Of a DNA stretch of 64,000 nt, positions 43,990-58,006 are shown piece by piece. The notes below the pieces were generated by a model that was not told where the DNA came from, did no database searches, and saw nothing but the letters and a program-made list of their open reading frames with translations. Origin of the DNA: Isoetes taiwanensis (taxonomy: Eukaryota; Streptophyta; Lycopodiopsida; Isoetales; Isoetaceae); the NCBI GenBank assembly GCA_021234155.1, contig JAJEKV010000003.1:24710874-24774873 (forward strand). The letters run 5' to 3'. The translations under genes were made by a program, and so were the position numbers. Position 1 is the stretch's first letter, and every line of letters begins with the position of its first letter.

Positions 43990-45153
43990 ATAGATTTTGT
44001 GTAATCATTATATTCATTATATTCAGAGCTATTTATGATGATTTAAGGGCCCTTAGAACACCAACTGGTTATATGCAATCATTGCGAACCGCATTCACAA
44101 GTACTGGGGAGCTGACTGGTTTAAAGTCCCATGACTGGCATAAGTTCTTGCATGTAAGCAATTGAAGTCCACATATATGCACTACTATTAAATGTAACCC
44201 ATACTTATATTTGGTGTTTGGATCATGCAGTTCTTTATGCCCCTGACCTTTAGGGGAGTTTTAGACAAGGGACCATTGGAGGCAATAAGTGCCCTATCAA
44301 AGGTCATAAGGTTGTTACCCATGTTGATTTAGTGGTCCCCCGTCTATTTTATTTGTGGCTAAGTTTTTTGTTTTTGTTTTTTTTTTTTGGACCTCATAGG
44401 TGGATGTGTAAAAAAACTATACCGAAAGACGAAATTGAAGAGATGAAAGTGAAAATGGCAGAGGCATGTTGCTTGTTGGAGAAGGAGTTTCCTACGAGCT
44501 TTCTTGACAGTCAAACCCATCTTTTGGTACATCTTATTGAGGAAGTGGAGCTCGCGGGAACTGTACATGCGAGATGGATGTTTTTCTTGGAAAGGTTTAT
44601 GAAGGTATTGAAGGATATGGTGCGTCAAAGAGCACGTCCTGAAGGTAGTATGGCAGAGGGATGGCTTGTGAAAGAGTCACTTTTCTATATGACAGAATAT
44701 ATTTTCGCCGTACATCCAGATGCACCTCGCTTATGGAGTGATGAAGGGGACGAGAAGATTGTGGGGGTAGTGGCAGAAGGCAATGGTATGCAGAAGTCAT
44801 TTCCGCCTGATATGATCATTAAGGTTAATCAATTTCTTCTTTACAATTCGGCACCAATGGCAAAATGGATTGCTCGTTATGAGAACGCAAAGGAAGAAAT
44901 GGAAGAGAAGAGGCATGAATGGAGACGACATAATAGACGAGCCCCGTACCCTGATGGATATGAACCCTTGCCGAACAAGATGGAAAGAGAATGGGTACTA
45001 CAGGCTTTGACCGATGCATATTACAAGGGGGAGTATATTACAGCTACGAAATGGGCATACGCACAAGGTGTCATGAAAAAGGTAGTTGCAACAAATTATG
45101 TTGATGTCGAAATCGAGTATTTTCTTTTGATGTTATTGTATCTATTGACTTGA
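43990..45153 (+). pseudogene. C-terminal part of a CACTA (En/Spm) TNP2-type transposase
   Basis: The first piece (about 43990-44153) ends LTGLKSHDWHKFLH at a GTAAGC donor. The next piece starts at 44231 after ATGCAG (FFMPLTFRGVLDKGPLEA). A third runs from about 44402 after CCTCATAG (MCKKTIPKDEIEEMK) and includes LLVHLIEEVELAGTVHARWM and RFMKVLKDMVRQRARPEGSM. This matches the DUF4218 region that follows the transposase domain in TNP2 proteins. The catalytic domain and the CACTA termini are absent. The second piece ends in an in-frame TAG, so some splicing or decay is needed to connect it to the third. Confidence 0.8.
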
Positions 45154-47329
45154 GCCCCACTATGTCAATTACAATGTACTCTCCAATTCGAGCCCCACTA
45201 TGTCAACTACAACGTCTGACTACTAAGGCTATAGTGCTTCCCTAATAGCAACATCTGCATCTCAAATATCTGACCTGCTTTCATCTCAGTTACCTCACCT
45301 GCTTTATCGAAACATTCCTTTTAAGGTACTGCATTTTCTGTAAACTGGGATTCATAAGCTATTTATAGCAAAGCATTTTCCCATATGGATTTGCCCAAGA
45401 CCTAAAAAGCATGGCGTCCTTAATCTAGTTTCTAAATTTACCTTAATTGTGATGGAGCTCTACACAATCCCTACTTGCTTATCCATGCCATGCCATCCCT
45501 TATGAAAGCTCTCTCTTTGTGCACACGGGGAGAGAGGGTTCAATAATGAAATGTTAGTAGGTGTATGTTTAATGGTATTGTTGGATAGTGTTGACAATTT
45601 GTAGCAATGGGCTTCCAATTACCTTGAATAGATGGGGTTTTTCATGATTAATTTATCTAAATTTAAGAGCCTAAGGATATCTCGTGTTTCTTATTTATTT
45701 ATTTTTATTTATTTATTGAAGGATGTATTACATTAATCATGCAACGTTAATTACAATTGCTGCAACATCAAGTACATTGGTCTATCTCAACTCCATGACC
45801 TCGGCTGTGACAGATTTAATGTCCTACTACTCGAACATCCCGAAGTGCATCTTGCATGACATTTTGATGTTCTAGAGCCAATGCAATATTGACATGTTGT
45901 CAACTATTAGAGGAGCTGTAGGTAGGCGAAGTGGACTTTGAGGTTTCCATATTGGACAAGGGTTTCCCAAGTACATCATGTCAATTCATCAAACCTTTGA
46001 CCTGTACCATAGCTAACTTTTTTCGCAATGAATTTGCATCAAGATTGAGGAAATAGAAATGATCGAGAAGTTATACTTACTGCATTATGGAAGGACATTT
46101 TGAGCCCCACCTCCCAAAATCATTTTCTAGCTTAAGGTTGTATTGGTTGGTCTAGTGCCTTATCATTAGGTGCAATAAGGTTACGACAATATGCAAGTTG
46201 TAAGGTGAATACTTGCCACGAGATATTATTAGGCATGGGCACATTGATCTATCTAGATAGATGGACAATGAAGGGAAGCCAAAGTGAACAAACCATTTAA
46301 TGTTGAAAGAAAATATTTTTAGCATTGGGATCAATGATACTAGAAAAATCATGGACGACAAAGGATAACATATATTTGGATGGCCCACTTCGTGAGGAAC
46401 ACCTAAAAATGGAGCCAAAATCTTTGGTATTGACTTTGTTGCATGGACCTCGAGGATAACAAGTCCTAAGCACCTTTGATCCTAATGCTGGAAAGATAGT
46501 AGAGGAACACGACAATTTTGAACAAGTGTTAACTTTTAACACAACAATACAGTAGTACACGCCTACATATATGGGCGAGAACATATATGTAGGGGCTAGA
46601 ACATATATGTAGAAATAACAATAGTACTCGTACGTATTGTGCCTATTTCTAAACATATTTGTACGTATTTGTACATATTTGTATTATATGATTGCTTGTA
46701 TAAAAGATGTCGCACATTAGCCATTTATACGCAAGCACATGTTTGACTAGAGTGGGAAGTAAATTGGTCACATCATGTATCCTTGTGAGATCTTATTTAA
46801 ACAAAAGTTAGCAGATATATTATTCGTGATGTAGATGATGTGCCTATTCAAAGGCTATAGATCAAGCTAAACAAAAGTTAGCAGATGTATATTCATGATG
46901 TAGAAGATGATGTGCCCATTCAAAGGCTATAGATCAAGCTGGATGCTTAATATCCACTTGTTGATATGAAAATGGCGGCTATCTACCATAAACTTCAGTT
47001 GTAGCTATAGGTCACGATCAATGGAAAGATCCAAACAAGTAATATAATCTTCACCATAATGAGTATAGCCAAATAGATTTAGATTAAGTCCAACTACCAA
47101 GAAAGACAATATGCTAACCAAGTTGTCATATATTCCAAGTAGAGTCAAGAAAGAATAGGCCGGTAAGAAATTGCGAGCTACAAAGCGAAAAGAATGTCGT
47201 CTACTTTGAAACGAAGGGAGACACGCGCGAAAAGGAGCAAGGTAGAGGAGCAGAAAGGAAGAGAAAGGAAGCTCGGAGTGCAAGAGAGAAATGTTGTCAA
47301 TATTGGAAAGCAATGCAACCACACAAAAA
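45154..47329. other. No recognisable gene
   Basis: AT-rich. A GAGCCCCACTATGTCAA(T/C)TACAA direct repeat lies at about 45152-45215, and there are short AACATATATGTAG palindromes near 46580. Nothing coding is supported. Confidence 0.45.
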
Positions 47330-48597
47330 GACCAAATGTAGCTGTCGAGAGTACAATGGGACAACACACCAACACCACCTTAACAAACACTCCAACAAGA
47401 GAAGTTCAAATACCTAGGCAAGGTATACACATACGTATACACTTGATGCTCCAAATTCCGGGGTGGAAGCAATGCTGACGTGCGAAGCGCAGAGGCATTG
47501 GTAACACCCCGGAATTTGAAGCAACAGGTGATTCTGCAACATGAAGTTGGGGTAAAAGAAATTGAGGCAGGTGAAACCACTCAGAATGATAGGTGAAACA
47601 CTTAGAATGCAGGGTGAAACATGCGGAATGTTGGGTAAAAACTAGAGAGCACCATAGTAGAACACAGAGGAGATCTGCCGCTGCCGTTCATCATTTTTGC
47701 TTAGAGGCGCCTCACATGTAAATCTTTTAGTATTCACATGTAGTTCATCTGAGACGACCGGTTTGACGTCTGAGCTGTTCATCCCGAAACTGTTGGAGCA
47801 GTTTACGCCTGAGCGTCTCAATGGCTTGGTGTCCGGCAAAAACTTGCCGGTGACATGTGAGGCGTCCCTTAACATTCGCTAATAGAAGGTTGGCCACGTG
47901 GCGCAGCGTGGTTGGCTACGTGGCCTGAATTTTTTTTACCTCAACTTTACGTATATGTTAAAAATGTATAAAAACACATACGTATATGTTGAAAATGTAT
48001 AGAACTACGAGTACAAAGTACATAGTAGGGCAAGGGTTAAAATCAGGGCAATTGAGACCAAATGTAGTTGTCGAGAGTACAATGGGACAACACACCAACA
48101 CCACCTTAACAAACACTCCAACAAGAAAGTTCAAATACCTAGGCAAGGTATACACATACGTATACACCTGATGCTCCAAATTTTGGGGTGGAAGCAATGC
48201 CGACGCGCGAATCGCGGAGGCACTGCTGACACCTCGGAATATGAAGCAACAGGTGATTCTGCAACATGAAGTTGGGGTAAAAGAAATTCAGGCAAGTGAA
48301 AGCACTCAGAATGATAGGTGAAACACTCGAAACATGCGGAATGCTAGGTGAAAACTCGAGAGCACCGGAGTAAAATGCAGAGGAGATCTGCCGCTGCCGT
48401 TCATCATATTTGCTTAACATTTGCTAAAAAAGGGTTGGCCACGTGGCGCAGCGTGGTTGGCTGCGTGGCCTGAATTTCTTTTACCCCAACTTTACGTATA
48501 TGTTAAAAATGTATAAGTACATACGTATATGTTGAAAATGTATAGAAGTACGAGTACAAAGTACATAGTAGGGCAAGGGTTAAAATCAGGGCAGTTG
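47330..48597. repeat. Tandem duplication, two copies
   Basis: Copy 1 is about 47330-48050 and copy 2 about 48056-48597. Both begin GACCAAATGTAG(C/T)TGTCGAG and end AAGGGTTAAAATCAGGGCA. They share a CACGTGGCGCAGCGTGGTTGG block and ACGTATATGTT…AAAATGTATA sub-repeats. Copy 1 is longer mainly because it holds a MITE at 47704-47868. No coding function was seen. Confidence 0.85.
47704..47868. mobile_element. 165-bp Tourist-like MITE
   Basis: The ends GAGGCGCCTCACATGT and the inverse of GGGACGCCTCACATGT form imperfect 16-bp terminal inverted repeats. A TTA duplication flanks it (47701-47703 and 47869-47871). The duplicated copy 2 retains the empty site with a single TTA at 48414-48416. TTA duplications and G-rich termini fit PIF/Harbinger. 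Confidence 0.9.
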
Positions 48598-50639
48598 TAA
48601 TTTATTCGGGTAAGCTACCCGAAATTCTCACGTGGGTATGCGTAAGTATGAGGCAATGGGGAAGCATATCATTAATAATTAATGGCTACATGAGAAGCCC
48701 ACATAACTAGAATCTTAAATGGGGGGCCTTAAAGTAGGGGGGTTAGGAAAGGGGGCGCTTTTCGTGGCCAACAACATTAATGTGGTGTGGTACACTCGAA
48801 TGTGTGTAGTTTTAATCATTTAGGGCTTTTCATTGAAGCCTTGAGAGCGCGGGCACAAACCCCTAACCCTAGCTTTGCCTTCAGCCCCAAGTGAAGCTTC
48901 ATTATCAAGTTCGTGGACTTTAATAAGTGTCAATTTTGGTGTTTCCCCATGAAGCACTGGTTAGGTTTTTGCGTGCTACCACACCATGGTCTCCCTTGGT
49001 TAGGTTCTCCTTGGTTCTCCCCTTGCATAATTCCCTTTGAGATTCTTAAAATATGTGTATCCTTGCTTTGCTTTTGGCCCTGGGGATCTTCAACTTCATA
49101 GTTGTTTTGGTCCCCCCTTTTTTAATCCTTTCTTTTATGCTTTCCACCATGAGGAAGTGCCCCTCTTTACCCCTCCTTCCTATTGGAATCCATGTCACCG
49201 GCTCGGTCGAAAGAAACTGTTTGCGCCTTGTCCTCTTCCTGCATTCACGTGAAATTTGAGAAGGCATGCCTCCCTGCTTTTGCCTTGCTCATGTTTACAG
49301 CATCAAACAGCTCGATATGAATGCGACTAGAGAGGCTTGGAAACATACAAAATTGGGTTGGCAGTTCTAGAATGATGCACATTGGTTTCTCAAAAGAATG
49401 CTATAAAACTCATCAAAAGGGAAAAACTAAGATAATCTTTGGATGACGAGGAATTTGTTCCTTCCACCTTCTTTCTCTTTGACATTATGAACCGCCTAGG
49501 CTAGTTCATCGCATTGGCAACATGAGTGCATTGTAGGAGTCCAAGATTAGCATGTTTGTTCATTGCACCTGCATAATGCCATAAAACTGCATGCACCAGC
49601 ACAATCCTTGCAGTTGTCTCACACAATCTTTGTGGTTACCTCATTTCTAGTGTGGATGGAATGTTGGTTACTGCTTATCCGGCCAATTTTGACTTCAATT
49701 ACAGTTTGTATTAGTTTTTCTACTGCAAAGTTACAATATTTTATTTATAAGTCTTGGGAAATTGACATTGTGGGTCTTTGTACTCATCACTCGTGGAGAA
49801 ATTGCATGACCACTTTATATAAGAAATCATATTTTTATGCGTGATCATTGTTTCTGCAATATTTTAGCATTTGACTTATAAACTTTGTGCAAGCAAGAGG
49901 CTAATTGAACAATGGAACAAAAGCAAAACATGCGTAATCTTGGGCCGTGCTTCTAGATCTCAAGTTTGAATGAGTCAATCACTACATGGTAAAGGAAGGC
50001 CCTACACACAATCCTTCGGCGCCCCGAGAAGCTGCAACTTGACAAATGGAGAACCCTAACATCAGGTTACCAATTTCATGACCTCATCAGCTTAACTTCT
50101 TTTGCCATCCAGCTATAATCCCGCTGAATTGGACCTCTGCAGCTTCACTTATTTTAGTCTCCAGCTTATGCCTAGTGGTAGGAACTGTGATTTGCTCGTC
50201 TGAGATCTAGGGTGATATCAACAACTACGCACAACAGGCAGCTGGAATCAAGGGGACTCAGGATCCCTATCTCTAGCAATTCACATGGATGTGATGAAGA
50301 GGAATCAACCAACTAACCATAATGGGTGCCAATAAGATGTCTACAAATTTACCACCAAAGGAATGGAAAAAGCCAAAACAAAGATTTCTAGTTATTTAGA
50401 TATAATATCATACGTGGAAATAGTGTTCAAATGGTATACAGGTGTCGATCGCTTAGCGTGTTTGACTCAACACATAAACGGCGACATTGACATAAATGCA
50501 ATAAATAAATACGATAATGGGAATAAAGAGAAAATAGCAAAAAGAATCAAAGTGATAAATAATCAGCATGAATGAGGCGTGAAAACATTAATGTGGTGCA
50601 AAAATACGGCGTATAATACGCAATTCGGCTTACACGAGT
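48598..50639. other. No recognisable gene
   Basis: Mixed-composition intergenic sequence with only short chance frames. Confidence 0.45.
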
Positions 50640-52105
50640 CTTGTGTGGCGCCCGCGCGTGGTTATTACATACGCGGCAGTACACGCTCTCCGTTATACAT
50701 GTACGACGTACAAATACGACGTATATCTGACAGATCCGTGCAAGAAACGAGTAAATCTGTTAGACGAATATACAGCATACGTCGTTGCATACGACGGGAT
50801 ACGTACGCGGGACCCGCCGGAAAGAAGTGGCCGGGATAGTGGGCCGGGCGATTTCGCCGTAACGGAAAAACGTGCTGGCTCTTCTTATTATTTTCCGGCA
50901 AGTCCGGCAGAGGAAGAAGGAAGAGGAGCGGAGAGGAGGGGGCCGGGAAGCCGCATTGCTTATTTTTGTTATCGATCCAGCCAAAACCGAGCTCGGCTAT
51001 GGCGATTCTTACCTGTTTAATCCGCGCCTTTGTATCCAGTTGATTATCCTGTGTGGTCCAGTATTGGATGGGCCCTTTTTTCGGCAGTTCTGAGACCGTA
51101 GGTTTTGGAGCTTAGTGCGGGATTCTAAGCGCACCATCGACAATGGTAAAGCTGCAATAGCTGGGCCATATTTGCATTGCTTTGGCGAAGCTGAGCCCGT
51201 GGATGTCTGGCATTTGGGATGCAAGGTGTGTGCTCCCACTACCCATTGCTTCTGAGTTTGGCCCCATCTTCTGTTTTATGCCTGTCTAGTTTGCTGGATG
51301 CTTGGGCCTTTTTGTGCCGTTTGTTTGGTATCATTTTCTGCCAGATTCAACTGCCCTTCTCCCAGTCCTGCTTTACAATTTAGTTAGAATCTTTGATCTG
51401 CATTTTATCCAACTTGGTGACCATTTCTTCATGTTAAAGTTCAAATTTGAGCTCGTTCTTATGCTTTGCATATTCTTTGAGATAAATTGAATCCGGGTCT
51501 CGACTGCCCTGCTTCTAAAGACCCCCCAATATTTGAACTTGGTATGGCTGGATTACAACTCTTCCCTTTCTTGGCTTAGTTTTGTTATCAGAATTCCACG
51601 TGTATCTGTTGTGTGGTAATTTCAAATGTGAACTATGTTCCTGCATGTTATTTTTGCCAGATCGAGTACTTAGTTGCGCAGGACTTTTCGTAAATATCTT
51701 GTGGGTTTTTGCAGGTTACCATATCTAAAGGCGTGTTATTGACTCTTCACGGATTTGTATGGTGAAGCTGGTTGGCTCTTAGGACTCGCTTCCAATTTGT
51801 TAATACCAAATGATCCGAATTCATACTTAGAATAAAGCGGCGGGAGGGTTCGATCAGACTATGACATACCGGCGTCCTGGGAAGTTCTGGGAACTCTACA
51901 AACTTCTTTATTATGAGATGAAATCGAGATAATCCTGTGAATCAGTTCTATTTCTCCCATGCTGCTTCATTTCTGCCTTTCATTGCAAAGCAAATCGTTC
52001 AATACTGGAAGAAGACGTTTTAAATTTTTATATACCTTAAAGGCTGCAGAGGAGGACCTGCTATATGGATCTTAGAACCTAACCCTAAAACATTTGCAAC
52101 CACAA
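50640..52105 (+). promoter_or_regulatory. Probable promoter and 5' leader of PIP5K
   Basis: GC content rises sharply at about 50640-51000 compared with the surroundings. A purine-rich stretch (GAGGAAGAAGGAAGAGGAGC, about 50909) is typical of plant transcription starts. The ATG at 52106 is more than 1 kb away, so a spliced 5' untranslated region is likely. The exact start and 5' intron are not determined. Confidence 0.35.
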
Positions 52106-55100
52106 ATGACTACTATGAAAGGTAGATGCTTGCATTTTGTTTTCATTCATCTAGTTGCTTATTTTCTCAAGCATACTTTGGGGCAATGCAGTAGCAAATT
52201 TCTATCGAGGATCTGAAGCTACAGGAGAACATTTTTCACGGGCTTACAAACCAGAGCCAGTCTTTAGCTTTTTCAGTTACTTGAAAAGGAGATCTAGGAC
52301 CAGAGCAGTTGTTCCAGAGAAATCCACTCCACCTATGCTAGAAAATCCCAATCCTATGGTGCATGATGAAGATCAAAAATCTTCTATGGCTTTTCAGCAA
52401 GATCAGGAAACTCCTATATTTGTCTCTGAGAGCGAGTTTGAATCTTTTGTAATTGAACATGAAACTGCAGGTAAACAACTTACCATAGAAAAAATTCTGG
52501 CCAATGGGGACTTTTATTCTGGTCATTACAAGGGAAATGCACCAGAAGGTGTTGGTAAGTACCTGTGGTCGGATGGCTGCATGTATGAAGGCCAGTGGGG
52601 TGCGGGCAAGACAACAGGGAGGGGAAAGATATCATGGCCTTCAGGTGCTACCTATGAAGGGGATTGTATGCGTGGATGTCTGCAAGGTCATGGGACCTTC
52701 ACTGCAATAGATGGTGCTACTTATAAAGGCAATTGGAACTTAAATCTCAGGCATGGGTTTGGTGAAAAAAGATACACCAACAATGATCTATATGAAGGCT
52801 TCTGGAAGGATGGAATGCAGGATGGTAGTGGAAGATACGTCTGGGCAAATGGAAATGAATATGTTGGTGACTGGAAAGCTGGCATTATGTCAGGAAAGGG
52901 TACTTTGACATGGGCTTGTGGTGATCGTTACGAAGGTGAATGGCATGAGGGGCTTGAACATGGTAATGGTATTTACACCTGGTCTGATGGAGCATGCTAT
53001 ATTGGATCCTGGAAGAAAGGTCTGAAAGATGGTAAGGGAATATTTTATCCTGCTGGTTGTCTTCCTCCAAGAGCAAAACCATCAAAGGAGACGACTGAGC
53101 TCGATAATGAAGAAAAAGATCTAGGATTGTCTTCTGAAATGGAACGCCGTATTCATTGTAGAAGTCGCTCATTCTCATCAGCTGATGATTTTTGTGATGG
53201 AGCACCACATAGATCTCAATGGGTTGCTTCACTTGAGGATGGTTATGTATCGACTTCTGCTATCTCAGGTCAAGAGCAATCATTTGAAAGGAGGTGGAGT
53301 TTAGAAGGCTCCGTTGAGAAACATATAAATATATATAGAAAACAGTTAGAACTAGAATGCTATAGAAAGGGACTCTTTGGCAACATGGACCCCATAGAAA
53401 CTCCTGTTATGGAGAGAGAATATATACAAGGTGTTTTGATAAATGAGATAGTAAAACACTGCATGCCTGTTTTTCCACGCAAAGGCACTAGAAGACGGCA
53501 ACGAAGACAGTCAAAAGAGATCAAGAGGCCAGGCGAAACTGTTATAAAGGGACATAGAAGTTATGATCTAATGATGAATCTTCAACTTGGTATCAGGTGA
53601 GACTTAATTCTTTCTAGAATAGTCTTTTCAACCTGCTTATGATTTGGTTGTTTAATTTTTATTAATACTTCTGAAACAGGTATTCTGTTGGGAAGGTGAC
53701 ACAGGAGTCTAAGCAGGACATAGGTCCCCTTCATTTTGGACCGCGTGCTGTCTTACAGATAAGATTTCCAAAGTCTGGATCTCAGCTAACTCCACCGCAC
53801 CAGTCTTTCGATTTTAAATGGAAAGACTTTTGTCCTGCTGTCTTTAGGTATGACTATAAACCTGTGGGCATAATTTTGGTTCAATTTATGTCACTTTTGC
53901 AGCGTGCAATTTATGTCATTTTTGCAGTGTGCATAATCCGATGCTTGGTACATGGCAGGTCTCTGCGTGAAATGTTTAAAATTGATGCTGCAGATTATAT
54001 GTTGTCAATATGTGGAAGTGCTGCCCTCAGGGAACTTTCCTCTCCTGGGAAAAGTGGAAGTGTCTTTTACCTTTCTCATGATGATAGATTCATAATAAAA
54101 ACAATGCGGAAAGCTGAGGTCAAGGTTCGTGCTATTACATTTTTGTGCCTTTGCTCATCTCTACATGGAAGTTTAGTTGATTTTGTATTCGTAATTATGT
54201 CTTCAGGTTCTTTTAGAGATGCTTCCCAGTTACTATCAACATGTTAAAATGTATGAAAGCACCCTGGTTACGAAGTTTTTTGGACTTCACCAGGTGGAAC
54301 CATATGGTGGTGGTCGCAAGGTTTGTCACTGTGCTTAGAACTTCCTGTAGTTATTTTGGTTCCTCAATAAAATTAAAACTAACAAGGCTTTACCTTGACA
54401 GGTCAGGTTTGTTGTCATGGGGAATATGTTCTGCACTGATCTTAAAATTCATCGAAGGTTTGATCTAAAAGGATCTTCTCAAGGGCGGTCTACTGATAAA
54501 GTTGAGATTGATGAAAACACAACCTTCAAGGATCTTGACTTGAACTTTGTCTTCCACCTCGAGCCTTCATGGCGGAAGGCTATGTTAAGGTACGCACATC
54601 CATATTTGATGATCTTTTGACATTTAAGGAATTGTTTATTTAAATTCCAATTGTCTTTTGAATTTCTCGTCTTATTCCTTTATTTTCACAATTTGCAGAC
54701 AATTGGAGTGCGATTGTAAGTTTTTAGAGTCCCAAAGGATTATGGACTACAGTCTCTTGTTAGGAATCCACTTCAGGGCCCCTGAATATCCTGCCATCTT
54801 TTCTCCAGTACCATTGCGATCCAATGATCTTCTGGCTGATGGGATTCAAACTTCTCTACCAGATATTGAATCGTTCTTAGCTGATGTTACAGCTGATGAT
54901 CTTGGTAGGTTGATTTGTTGTCCACTGTATGTAAACGAATATATCTGATATTTATATCTGGCTCACAGTAATTGTGTATCTATTACAGCTGGTAAACTTT
55001 TGTCTGTGACTGGCCCAAGGAGACATGTTCGGGAGTCATCAATCGGAGCAAAGTATGAAAATGGAGTCCTGACAGTGCCAGGGGCCACTCGGTAAGTCTC

Positions 55101-55460
55101 AAATGAGAGGATGCGGTTTTTATTTGAATTTATTTGTATTCTGTTTGATTCATTTAAACTTGCATATTCAGCTTGAAAATTCGGCTTGGAGTGAATATGC
55201 CAGCACGGGCAGACAGAAGATTATTGATAGAAAAGTACTCAGCCGCCCAGGAGAATCACCCGGGTGATGTTTATGATGTAGTCCTATATTTTGGTGTCAT
55301 TGATATTCTACAGCAATATGATATGACAAAAAAGGTGGAACATGCTTACAAGTCCTTGCAGTTTGATGCCCAGTCTATATCTGCAGTAGATCCCAAGTTA
55401 TATTCTCAACGCTTTCAAGATCTAGTTCGAAGGGTCTTTCCAGCGAGCGATTGCAGTTGA
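52106..55460 (+). CDS. PIP5K: Phosphatidylinositol-4-phosphate 5-kinase with MORN repeats
   Basis: Makes PI(4,5)P2 from PI4P at membranes. Coding exons: 52106-52121, 52192-53596, 53680-53847, 53959-54124, 54207-54320, 54402-54589, 54699-54904, 54989-55091, 55172-55460. All have GT-AG junctions and total 2655 nt (884 residues), in frame. The N-terminal part has eight 23-residue MORN repeats ([15 protein letters not shown]-type; 52510-53055). The kinase domain has [12 protein letters not shown], the glycine-loop segment [10 protein letters not shown], the ATP-binding lysine in [24 protein letters not shown], the catalytic [10 protein letters not shown], and YFGVIDIL before an activation loop [13 protein letters not shown]. 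The start is the tiny exon MTTMK, whose last G completes a Val codon across a 70-bp intron. This is a normal plant type I/II subfamily B structure and the only clearly intact gene here. Confidence 0.93.
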
Positions 55461-58006
55461 TAACCAACTAACATGCTAACCATCGTTGTAAAACACAGCC
55501 TACAGAATTAACACTGTTGTGGAGGTTTGCCTGCCAGATGCCTTCCAAGAGTCACAAAACCGTTGTGACAGTTTTGTAATAGAAAGGATTAGGCATTCAT
55601 TATTGTTTTTTTCCAATAATCCTTCCAGGTTTTAACCAACATCGAGTTGCTGGAAGTCTGGTGTAAATAACACAGCTTCAGCCGATTGTACATATTTTCC
55701 TTAAATGGAAATTACAGAGTCTCTCTCTCTCTCTTTCTCTCTCTCATATGCTGGAAAGCTCTCTCTCATGCTGGAAAGCTCTGTATTTCTGTGCTCTACT
55801 TTTACAAAACATTCAGTCCCAATTTTGTGAAAGGCTTTTGCTAGGGTGTATGAATTATATATTCAAACATTGGGCTTTTTGATTTTGAAAGGCACTGTAT
55901 CTATCTGCAATGTACTACTTTGACAGGGCGTCCAGTTCCAGTTTTCTTGGCTGCATGAAGTCTGTATGTCAATTTTCACAAATTCAAACACGTGCTCATC
56001 TCCAATCGAATATTGTGACAATTTGGTTCACTTTTCTAGCGGATTGCTTTTGCTTGGAGTGCATTAGTTCTGTATGTGCCAAATTTTTAGCATGTTGCTT
56101 AAGATTTGGAGAATCATTAGGTTGTACCCAATCAAGAAATTCAAAGATGCTTATCTGATTGCTTTATGCTACTTGCAGAATGTTTCTAAAGAAAGAAGTA
56201 GAAATTCCAAGTAAAAATCCTGGTTCCACTATAGGCGTTTTGGTGGAGAGTGGGCTCCCTTTCTAGAATGAGATGGCAGTGGATGCAGGCAATTATTATA
56301 CTTGTAGACAATTATATGCAAGAACATGATATGCAGAATGTTTTATACCTTTGAATATGGAGCGCTATATGGACCACTTCAAATGCATTGATTGTTGTTT
56401 CCGAAACACATCCCACATATAAAACAATGGTCTAGTTAACCAAACAAATAACACATCAATGAGTGCACACTTTATTCCAAGTTATCTACGTGTGTATTCT
56501 GAATTGTTATTCTTTGCCACTATGCTCATCGTTTTGTCAGATTCGGTGCTTTTAAATTCCGTTCATGTATAGAAGAAAACATGATGTTTTTGTTTTTTAT
56601 GGCTTGCTTAGACAATCAGTATTCTTGATCCCTGGAAAACATTTAACTACCTCTTGCTCTGTCATAATGAACATCTCAAAAAATATATTTGGAAAAAATA
56701 GTATATAAAACGTGGACATTATAGACCTATCAAAGGACAAATGGTCTCTTTGTCATGTTTTTTTTTTTAAATGTCTTAGTGCCACAATAACAATGGTCTA
56801 TAAAGTGTATGGTCGGTACGTTTGGACAAATTTCGGCTTGAAACTAGAGCCTTGAAGATGGATAGATTCTAAAATAAGGTATAGAACTCTTCTGCTCTTC
56901 TCGATTGCATAGTGGGACACCTAAAATTTGACTTATCATACCGCAAAGCTACAACATTTACCGAACTACATTTAGTACATGGACCATGCAAGCTTTTACA
57001 ATGACCATTCTTTGAATAAATGATGATAATTGCAACTCAATTATGCCAAAGGTCAAAGAGGACCACAAGACAAAGGCCCATAAGAGGAATAAAGTCAATA
57101 AAACGATCCTCCACGATCAGGCCTCATCCTTAAATTCTAAATTTATATATTGATTAAAGAAGAAAATGAATATAAGCAGGAGTTTATTCAACCATATGCA
57201 TCTTGATTTATGTTATATGATATACGCCCCATCCTCTTTAGAATTTTATGGATGGCTTACAAGACTTTTAACGTAGTCCTTGTCACAAAGGCTTAATTTA
57301 TAGTTCCCAGTTACATCAACAATCTAGCTTCTCATTCTATGTATAAAGATATATTGCTTGGTATCCAATATCCTGTTAAAACAAGATATCGTACGAATAA
57401 TACTTGATGTAGCCTAGATTGTAATTTTCTTTTATCGTTTGTGTTATTTATTATTGTTAAACTCTTCATTCTAGATTGGATATCGAATTTTGGATCAATA
57501 TGTTCCACAAGTGGATGATAGCTAACATTGACATCGTTTACTTATGAATCCTCTTCTTCCTGCAAATCACATACAACCAAAAGAAATAGTAACTTTTTCA
57601 AACTTGATTCCTTTCTGCATCAGTTTTTAGTTCTTTAAGCACTTGCTTTGAACAATAAGAACTCTACATTAAGGAGCAAAGGAAACTGTTGCTTCTAAAT
57701 TAAACAATACATTCATAGCAACAAATATAAAACATGCATTTTCTTATCTTAACATATATAATTGCTATACTTTCGACGTCGAGGCATCTATCTTGGCCGT
57801 TCATCAACAAAAAAAGAATTTCCACCATAGAATTTTTTACGGAAAAAAATATCGGGCAACGCTTCTTTCCGGAGACATCCTATGCCTGTGATGGCGATTC
57901 CACCAAGGTTTTGCTATGTGCTATACTGGCAAAGCGTGATTAAATGATAAATCTTTGTCATGCGCCTGAAAGAATCCCTTTAGCTCATACTCTGTGACAT
58001 CTCTTA
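55461..58006. other. PIP5K 3' region, microsatellite, otherwise empty
   Basis: A CT-rich microsatellite lies at about 55720-55748, followed by a duplicated ATGCTGGAAAGCTCTCTCTC-like phrase. The rest is AT-rich, and no gene is seen. Confidence 0.5.

Noticed and set aside
52155-52335. PIP5K start at 52155
   Set aside because: That position is TTG, not ATG, and lies inside the predicted first intron; the spliced ATG at 52106 gives a continuous frame.
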